9,930 nucleotides of DNA, from contig JACDEP010000080.1 of assembly GCA_013816325.1 (NCBI GenBank), forward strand, positions 1-9,930. Reading direction: 5' to 3'. The notes beneath the pieces were generated by a model that saw only the letters and a program-made list of their open reading frames with translations, did no database searches and was not told the DNA's origin. The position numbers were made by a program, and so were the translations under genes. Of this stretch, positions 4,772-9,930 are shown one piece after another (position 1 is the first letter of the stretch; each line of letters starts with the position of its first letter). This stretch comes from Methylotenera sp. (GTDB lineage: Bacteria; Pseudomonadota; Gammaproteobacteria; Burkholderiales; Methylophilaceae).

Positions 4772-6181
4772 ATGGCAAAAACGCTTTACGATAAATTATT
4801 TGACTCTCACGTGGTACATGAAGAAAATGGCACCGCGCTGATTTATATTGACCGTCATTTAGTGCATGAAGTAACCAGCCCGCAAGCATTTGAAGGTCTA
4901 AAACTGGCTAATCGCAAGGTTTGGCGTGTTAATTCCATATTGGCAGTGCCAGATCATAACGTACCTACTACGGATAGAAGCGCAGGCGTAGCCGGTATCA
5001 GCGACCCAATTTCACGTTTGCAAGTGCAAACGCTTGATGAGAATTGTGCTGAATATGGCGTAACAGAGTTCAAAATGAACGATTTGCGTCAGGGTATCGT
5101 ACACGTCATCGGTCCTGAGCAAGGTGCGACCTTGCCTGGCATGACAGTGGTGTGCGGAGATTCACACACTAGCACGCATGGCGCTTTCGGCGCATTGGCG
5201 CATGGTATTGGCACTTCTGAAGTTGAGCACGTATTGGCAACTCAATGTTTAGTGCAAAAGAAATCCAAGACTTTGCAAGTGTTGGTAGCGGGCAAATTAG
5301 GCCATGGCGTAACCGCTAAAGACGTTGCCCTTGCAATTATCGGAAAAATCGGCACGGCAGGAGGCAATGGCTATGCAATAGAGTTTGCAGGTTCAGCCAT
5401 TCGCGGTTTAAGCATGGAAGGCCGCATGACATTGTGCAACATGGCGATTGAAGCCGGTGCACGCGCAGGCATGGTAGCCGTGGATGACACGACCATTAAT
5501 TATGTGGAAGGCCGCCCATTTGCGCCAAAAGCAGAGCAGTGGGATGCTGCTGTGACCTATTGGAAAACCTTGCATAGCGACGAAGGTGCAAAGTTTGATT
5601 CAGTTGTTACCTTGAAAGCTGAAGACATTCAGCCACAAGTAACTTGGGGTACTTCACCTGAAATGGTAGTGGGCGTAGATGGCAAAGTGCCGAGCTTGGA
5701 TTCGGCGAAAAATGAAGTCCAGCGCGGGGATTGGGAGCGGGCCTATGCTTATATGGGCTTGACTGCCAACACACCTATCAATGAAATCAATATTGATAAA
5801 GTATTTATCGGCTCATGTACTAACTCCCGTATAGAGGATTTGCGCGCAGCGGCAGCTATAGCAAAAGGAAAGCATATTGCCTCGAATGTAAAATTAGCCT
5901 TAGTCGTACCGGGCTCGGGTCTAGTGAAAGCCCAAGCGGAAAAAGAGGGGTTGGACAAAATATTTATTGACGCTGGTTTTGAATGGCGTGAACCAGGCTG
6001 TTCTATGTGCTTAGCAATGAATGCTGACAGACTAGAGCCGGGCGAACGTTGTGCCTCTACTTCAAACCGTAATTTCGAAGGTCGGCAAGGTCAAGGTGGC
6101 CGCACACACTTAGTTAGTCCGGAAATGGCCGCCGCCGCCGCAGTGGCAGGGCATTTTGTAGATGTTAGACAGTTCGTTTAA
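4772..6181 (+). CDS. leuC: 3-isopropylmalate dehydratase large subunit LeuC
   Basis: LeuC and LeuD together form isopropylmalate isomerase, which converts 2-isopropylmalate to 3-isopropylmalate in leucine synthesis through an aconitase-type 4Fe-4S cluster. The three cluster ligands are present: Cys349 in FIGSCTNSRIEDLR, and Cys410 and Cys413 in PGCSMCLAMN. Other family signatures are VPDHNVPTTDR and VVCGDSHTSTHGAFGALAHG. The 469 residues from the ATG at 4772 match the family length of about 466. A TTG five codons upstream is in frame but would add residues relatives lack, and AGAGA lies suitably before the ATG. The closing residues (EMAAAAAVAGHFVDVR) are typical and complete. The next gene, 32 bases on, is a small lipoprotein rather than leuD. 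Confidence 0.98.
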   Translation: MAKTLYDKLFDSHVVHEENGTALIYIDRHLVHEVTSPQAFEGLKLANRKVWRVNSILAVPDHNVPTTDRSAGVAGISDPISRLQVQTLDENCAEYGVTEFKMNDLRQGIVHVIGPEQGATLPGMTVVCGDSHTSTHGAFGALAHGIGTSEVEHVLATQCLVQKKSKTLQVLVAGKLGHGVTAKDVALAIIGKIGTAGGNGYAIEFAGSAIRGLSMEGRMTLCNMAIEAGARAGMVAVDDTTINYVEGRPFAPKAEQWDAAVTYWKTLHSDEGAKFDSVVTLKAEDIQPQVTWGTSPEMVVGVDGKVPSLDSAKNEVQRGDWERAYAYMGLTANTPINEINIDKVFIGSCTNSRIEDLRAAAAIAKGKHIASNVKLALVVPGSGLVKAQAEKEGLDKIFIDAGFEWREPGCSMCLAMNADRLEPGERCASTSNRNFEGRQGQGGRTHLVSPEMAAAAAVAGHFVDVRQFV

Positions 6182-6213
6182 TTTTTATTGAGAATCATAG
6201 GAGTAATACGTAA

Positions 6214-6342
6214 ATGAATAAATTATTTGCATTGGCAACACTTAGTTTTGCATTGGTTTTAACAGGTTGCAATACTTGGCATGGTTTTGGTAAAGATTTA
6301 GAAAAGGCTGGGGATAAAATTCAAAAGGCACCTAATAACTAA
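6214..6342 (+). CDS. Entericidin A/B family lipoprotein
   Basis: A 42-residue product begins MNKLFALATLSFALVL and has the lipobox LTGC, so the mature peptide would start at Cys19 as a lipid-anchored envelope protein. The remainder, GFGKDLEKAGDKIQKAP, matches the glycine/lysine helix of entericidins (relatives read GxGKDIQKxGEAIQ). Entericidin B of E. coli is a bacteriolytic lipoprotein and entericidin A its proposed antidote, but most relatives are untested. AGGAG (6199-6203) stands ten bases before the ATG. The stop TAA (6340-6342) overlaps the leuD ATG by one base, so leuD is probably translated by coupling to this gene. The location between leuC and leuD is, as far as I recall, seen in other betaproteobacteria. 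Confidence 0.9.
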   Translation: MNKLFALATLSFALVLTGCNTWHGFGKDLEKAGDKIQKAPNN

Positions 6343-6980
6343 TGAAACCATTTGTTAAGTTAAATGGCTTGGTGGCGCCGCTAGATCGCGCCAACGTTGA
6401 TACTGACGCCATTATTCCCAAGCAGTTTCTAAAATCGATCAAGCGCGCCGGCTTCGGCCCTAATGCCTTTGATGAGTGGCGTTACCTTGACCATGGTGAG
6501 CCGGGCATGGATAATTCTAACCGACCATTGAACCCTGATTTCGTATTGAATCAAGCACGTTATCAGAGGGCGGGTGTGTTGCTGACTCGCGAAAACTTTG
6601 GTTGTGGTTCCAGCCGTGAACATGCCCCATGGGCTTTGGAAGATTACGGTTTCAAGGTGATCATTGCATCGAGCTTTGCGGACATTTTCTTCAATAACTG
6701 CTTTAAGAACGGCATGTTGCCTATTGTCTTAAGCGCTCAGGATGTTGATGACATATTTGGCGAAGTAGCCGCGATTGAAGGTTATAAGCTAAATGTTGAT
6801 TTGGCTACTCAGACAGTGACTACGCCAAGTGGAAAATCCTACATCTTTGAAGTGGATGCTGTCCGGAAACATAATCTGCTCAATGGCTTGGATGACATTG
6901 GTTTGACGATGCAGCAGCAAGATAAGATTAAGGTATTTGAAGCTAAACATAAGTTAGCGCAGCCTTGGCTTTTTAATTAA
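6342..6980 (+). CDS. leuD: 3-isopropylmalate dehydratase small subunit LeuD
   Basis: LeuD is the swivelling small subunit that completes the active site of isopropylmalate isomerase with LeuC. The 212-residue product starts MKPFVKLNGLVAPLDRANVD and carries the family signature NFGCGSSREHAPWAL (residues 85-99), which binds the substrate carboxylate, and the early DTDAIIPKQFLK loop (20-31). Its length is in the normal range (about 201 in E. coli). There is no proper ribosome binding site of its own; the ATG shares a base with the stop codon of the upstream lipoprotein gene, pointing to coupled translation. leuB follows after 143 bases. Confidence 0.97.
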   Translation: MKPFVKLNGLVAPLDRANVDTDAIIPKQFLKSIKRAGFGPNAFDEWRYLDHGEPGMDNSNRPLNPDFVLNQARYQRAGVLLTRENFGCGSSREHAPWALEDYGFKVIIASSFADIFFNNCFKNGMLPIVLSAQDVDDIFGEVAAIEGYKLNVDLATQTVTTPSGKSYIFEVDAVRKHNLLNGLDDIGLTMQQQDKIKVFEAKHKLAQPWLFN

Positions 6981-7123
6981 AAATTAAAATTTCGTTTTGA
7001 TACTTTGTCGTTAATTTTTTTATGCTTACATATAAACCATATGTCGGTATTAAAATTTCTGCACGTCTCGTCTCATTAGAACCCGGAATTCTTTAAGATT
7101 ATTTAAGATAAGAAAGTAACTTC
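6981..7123 (+). promoter_or_regulatory. leuD-leuB spacer with a weak promoter candidate
   Basis: The spacer is AT-rich and unusually long for a leucine operon. TTGATA (6997-7002) and TATGCT (7021-7026) are 18 bases apart and could be a weak promoter for leuB. AAAAATTAA near 6980 can pair with TTAATTTTT near 7015 over a large loop, too weak to count as a terminator. No open reading frame of note is present. Confidence 0.3.
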
Positions 7124-8197
7124 ATGAAATTAGCAATATTGCCAGGTGATGGCATTGGCCCAGAAATCGTCGCACAAGCTGTTAAAGTATTAAAAGCGCT
7201 TAACTTAAATATTGAAATGACAGAAGCTCCTATCGGTGGGGCAGGTTATGAAGCTGCGGGCGATCCGTTGCCTGATGCGACTTTGAAATTGGCCAAAGAA
7301 TCGGATGCGATATTGCTAGGTGCGGTAGGCGATTGGAAGTACGATAAATTAGAACGTCATTTGCGCCCAGAGCGTGGTTTATTACGTATTCGTAAAGAGC
7401 TAAATTTGTTCGCGAATTTGCGCCCGGCTTTGCTTTACCCGGAACTTGCAGATGCCTCTACATTGAAACCAGAAGTGGTTTCTGGCTTAGATCTCATGAT
7501 AGTACGAGAGCTCACTGGGGACATTTATTTCGGGCAGCCGCGCGGTATCAGCACATTGGAAAATGGTGAACGCGAAGGCATTAACACCATGCGCTATAAC
7601 GAATCTGAGATTCGTCGCATTGGTCGCGTGGCATTTGATATTGCCATGAAACGTCGTAAAAATGGACAGAAGGCGAGAGTTTGTTCGGTAGATAAAGCTA
7701 ATGTACTAGAAACTACAGAATTATGGCGCCAAGTCATGATTGAATTATCAGCAGAGTATCCTGAAGTCGAGTTAAGCCATATGTATGTAGATAACGCGGC
7801 GATGCAATTGATTCGTGCCCCTAAGCAATTCGACGTAATGGTCACAGGTAATATTTTTGGCGATATTTTGTCTGATGAAGCTTCAATGCTAACAGGCTCA
7901 ATCGGCATGCTGCCTTCTGCTTCATTGGACGAGAATAACAAAGGCATGTATGAACCTAGTCATGGTTCTGCACCGAATATCGCAGGGAAAGACATTGCGA
8001 ACCCATTGGCAACAATTCTTTCTGTAGCCATGATGTTGCGTTATACATTCAATGATGAGGTAAGTGCGCTCAAAGTTGAAAATGCAGTTAAAACGGCATT
8101 AGCACAAGGTTACAGGACAGCAGATATTGCAACTGCAGGCTGTAAAAAAATTGGATGTAATGCAATGGGTGATGCGGTAGTAGAAGCGCTCGTTTAA
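7124..8197 (+). CDS. leuB: 3-isopropylmalate dehydrogenase LeuB
   Basis: LeuB oxidises and decarboxylates 3-isopropylmalate with NAD+ to 2-oxoisocaproate, the step after LeuCD in leucine synthesis. The 357 residues match the family length. Visible signatures: the start LAILPGDGIGPEIV; substrate-binding arginines Arg90 (LLRIRKE), Arg100 (NLRPALLYPE) and Arg128 (IVRELTGDIYFG); Tyr135; the catalytic Lys191 (SVDKANVLE) with Asp223 (YVDNAAMQ); and the metal-binding loop NIFGDILSDEASMLTGSIG containing Asp247 and Asp251. The dinucleotide loop EPSHGSAPNIAGK (277-289) is the NAD-type sequence. The start has a purine-rich AAGAAAG site upstream. It is followed by asd after 39 bases. Confidence 0.98.
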   Translation: MKLAILPGDGIGPEIVAQAVKVLKALNLNIEMTEAPIGGAGYEAAGDPLPDATLKLAKESDAILLGAVGDWKYDKLERHLRPERGLLRIRKELNLFANLRPALLYPELADASTLKPEVVSGLDLMIVRELTGDIYFGQPRGISTLENGEREGINTMRYNESEIRRIGRVAFDIAMKRRKNGQKARVCSVDKANVLETTELWRQVMIELSAEYPEVELSHMYVDNAAMQLIRAPKQFDVMVTGNIFGDILSDEASMLTGSIGMLPSASLDENNKGMYEPSHGSAPNIAGKDIANPLATILSVAMMLRYTFNDEVSALKVENAVKTALAQGYRTADIATAGCKKIGCNAMGDAVVEALV

Positions 8198-8236
8198 ATA
8201 AATTAGTTAAAGAGTTTATCAAGTCTGGATGACAAA

Positions 8237-9349
8237 ATGTTAAAGGTTGGTTTCATAGGTTGGCGCGGCATGGTGGGTTCTGTTCTTATGCAGCGCATGA
8301 TGGAAGAGAATGATTTTGAGCTTATAGAGCCACAGTTTTTTTCCACGTCCCAAGTAGGAGGCAAAGCACCCGCTATTGGTAAAGATTCTGCATCGCTTAA
8401 AGATGCCAAAAACATTGCTGACCTCACATCCATGGATGCTATCATTTCTTGCCAAGGCGGCGACTATACCAGTGAGATATACCCACAATTAAGACAAGCT
8501 GGTTGGAAAGGCCATTGGATTGATGCAGCTTCAACTTTGCGTATGGAAAAAGATGCAGTTATTATTCTTGACCCAGTCAATATGCATGTGATCCAAGATG
8601 CATATGCGAAAGGCAATAATAATTGGGTAGGCGGTAACTGTACTGTTTCATTGATGCTGATGGCATTAAATGGCTTGTTTAAAGCTGACTTGGTCGAATG
8701 GGCGACCTCAATGACTTACCAAGCGGCGTCAGGTGCGGGCGCACAGAACATGCGTGAATTGCTTAAACAAATGGGTGAAGCGCATCGCATAGCCAAAGAA
8801 CTGTTGGCTGATCCGGCTTCGGCCATTTTGGATATCGATCGTGAAGTCGCTGGTACATTACGTGACAACAGTTTTCCAAAAGAGCACTTTGGTGTCCCTT
8901 TGGCTGGTAGCCTGATTCCATGGATCGACAAAGACTTAGGCAATGGCCAAAGCAAAGAAGAATGGAAGGGTGGTGTAGAGACCAATAAAATCTTGGGTCG
9001 CGAAGCTAATCCTATCCATATTGACGGCCTTTGCGTACGTATCGGCGCTATGCGCTGTCATAGCCAAGCACTTACCATTAAACTTAAAAAAGATGTGCCA
9101 TTAGACGAAATCAGTCAGATGCTAGCAGAGGCAAACCAGTGGGTAAAGGTCATACCGAATGCACGAGAAGCTAGCATGCGCGAACTTACACCAACAGCCG
9201 TAACAGGTACATTGATTACACCCGTAGGTCGTTTGCGTAAACTCAATATGGGTAACGATTATCTTTCCGCATTTACTGTTGGGGACCAGTTGTTATGGGG
9301 TGCGGCAGAGCCATTGCGCCGTATGTTACGGATTTTAATAGAAAAATAG
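8237..9349 (+). CDS. asd: Aspartate-semialdehyde dehydrogenase Asd
   Basis: Asd reduces aspartyl phosphate with NADPH to aspartate semialdehyde, the branch point to lysine, diaminopimelate for the cell wall, threonine and methionine. The 370-residue protein is of the Gram-negative (E. coli-like) type: the NADP loop GFIGWRGMVGSVLMQRM lies at residues 5-21, the catalytic Cys135 is in GGNCTVSLMLMALNG, and Arg268 and His275 in the substrate site are in CVRIGAMRCHSQAL. The length agrees with the 367 residues of the E. coli enzyme. A GGATGA site precedes the ATG at 8237. It follows leuB after 39 bases and probably shares its transcript, linking leucine and aspartate-family synthesis. The order leuB-asd-fimV is usual in betaproteobacteria. 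Confidence 0.98.
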   Translation: MLKVGFIGWRGMVGSVLMQRMMEENDFELIEPQFFSTSQVGGKAPAIGKDSASLKDAKNIADLTSMDAIISCQGGDYTSEIYPQLRQAGWKGHWIDAASTLRMEKDAVIILDPVNMHVIQDAYAKGNNNWVGGNCTVSLMLMALNGLFKADLVEWATSMTYQAASGAGAQNMRELLKQMGEAHRIAKELLADPASAILDIDREVAGTLRDNSFPKEHFGVPLAGSLIPWIDKDLGNGQSKEEWKGGVETNKILGREANPIHIDGLCVRIGAMRCHSQALTIKLKKDVPLDEISQMLAEANQWVKVIPNAREASMRELTPTAVTGTLITPVGRLRKLNMGNDYLSAFTVGDQLLWGAAEPLRRMLRILIEK

Positions 9350-9416
9350 TAGTTAGATATTTAAATTATGTTTTAATAGCGCAACATTGCATTTCTACAA
9401 CCACATACCTGTTGAA

Positions 9417-9422
9417 TATAAT
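9417..9422 (+). promoter_or_regulatory. Possible -10 box (TATAAT) upstream of fimV
   Basis: A perfect TATAAT lies in the 151-base gap between asd and fimV, 78 bases before the fimV start. No good -35 box stands at the right distance, and no terminator for asd is visible. A separate fimV promoter is therefore only suggested. Confidence 0.3.
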
Positions 9423-9500
9423 GTGCGTTATGAGCTTGCATAGCTAACTATTTGATGTTAATTTGATAATGCAAAATAAAGTTTGATTAAGGGTAGGATT

Positions 9501-9930
9501 GTGCATAAATCAAAAATAAAGCAAATTACACTTGCGGTATGTCTGGCTCTGTTGCCATTTTCTGCGTTTGCTGCAGGTCTAGGCAAGTTAAATGTAAGCT
9601 CAGGTTTGGGAGAACCACTCAAAGCTGAAATTGAATTATTATCCGTTACTCCAGAAGAGCTTTCTACTTTAGTTGCTGCAATCGGTTCTGAAGAAGCTTA
9701 TGCCGCGCAAGGTGTTACTAGACTTGCCATCCACAATAATATCCAAGTAGAAGTCGCTAAAGGTGTAAGTGGCGCTCCGATATTAAAATTACGCACAACT
9801 CAGCCGATTAGCGACCCCTACTTGGACATGCTTATACAGGTAGATTGGTCATCCGGTCGCTTGCAACGCGAATATACCGTATTACTTGATCCCCCTGGTT
9901 ATAAAGAGCCGGTTGAAAATGCTGCACCAT
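9501..9930 (+). CDS. fimV: FimV-like peptidoglycan-binding pilus assembly protein, N-terminal part
   Basis: From a GTG at 9501 the frame is open to the window end (143 complete codons). A signal peptide (basic MHKSKIKQ, hydrophobic ITLAVCLALLPFSAF, cleavage after AFA) is followed by the family signature GLGKLNVSSGLGEPLKAEIE, which defines the conserved FimV N-terminal domain. The usual LTPEEL-like and LKLRTTQPISDPYLDMLI-type strands are present (here VTPEEL and LRTTQPISDPYLDML), ending in YTVLLDPPGY. In Pseudomonas FimV is an inner-membrane hub with a LysM domain, needed for type IV pili, twitching and polar organisation. The LysM domain, membrane helix and acidic C-terminal TPR part would lie beyond the window. 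GGGTAGGA stands close before the GTG; a TTG at 9483 is an in-frame alternative. Confidence 0.93.
   Translation, partial: MHKSKIKQITLAVCLALLPFSAFAAGLGKLNVSSGLGEPLKAEIELLSVTPEELSTLVAAIGSEEAYAAQGVTRLAIHNNIQVEVAKGVSGAPILKLRTTQPISDPYLDMLIQVDWSSGRLQREYTVLLDPPGYKEPVENAAP

Noticed and set aside
7594..7947. A 117-codon minus-strand frame over leuB
   Set aside because: Antisense of a conserved enzyme with all catalytic residues present.
1..9930. CRISPR array or insertion sequence
   Set aside because: No regularly spaced repeats, no transposase frame and no paired terminal inverted repeats were seen.

Overview
The window reads as a chromosomal stretch of a betaproteobacterium, most likely a methylotroph of the family Methylophilaceae (Methylotenera or Methylophilus-like). 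This rests on the gene order ppnP-yajQ-leuC-entericidin-leuD-leuB-asd-fimV and the moderately AT-rich core genes. The assignment is inference from gene content, not from a search. Three regions of different character follow one another.

Region 1 (1 to about 1110) is visibly GC-richer than the rest. It holds the C-terminal part of a protein I do not recognise, ending in a cysteine cluster that could bind zinc. About 60 bases after its stop lies a 32-nt segment (1037-1068) resembling the 3' end of tmRNA (ssrA) and ending in CCACCA, followed by a strong terminator. The simplest reading is the right border (att site) of a genomic island that integrated into ssrA; the unknown gene would be the last gene of that island.

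Region 2 (about 1110 to 3100) is gene-poor and AT-rich. It carries a minus-strand N-terminal fragment resembling a membrane-anchored diguanylate cyclase-type sensor, cut off near 1303. It also carries a frameshifted plus-strand remnant of a filamentous-phage (inovirus) replication initiator of the RstA/gpII type (about 1766-1991). The one intact gene here is a minus-strand cold-shock protein with a long leader. That leader holds a terminator-like hairpin, and the gene's own terminator is complementary to its coding sequence.

Region 3 (3100 to the end) is ordinary core genome on the plus strand: a free-standing GAF protein with its own terminator; ppnP and yajQ as a closely spaced pair; then the leucine block. 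leuC and leuD encode the two subunits of isopropylmalate isomerase. A 42-codon entericidin-type lipoprotein gene sits between them and overlaps leuD by one base. leuB gives the next step of leucine synthesis. asd opens the lysine/threonine/methionine/diaminopimelate branch. The window ends inside fimV, whose first 143 codons are visible.

I found no CRISPR array, no intact transposase or integrase, no intact tRNA or rRNA gene, and no clear new multi-gene system. The points most worth a second look are the ssrA-like border, the inovirus remnant, and the RNA structures around the cold-shock gene.
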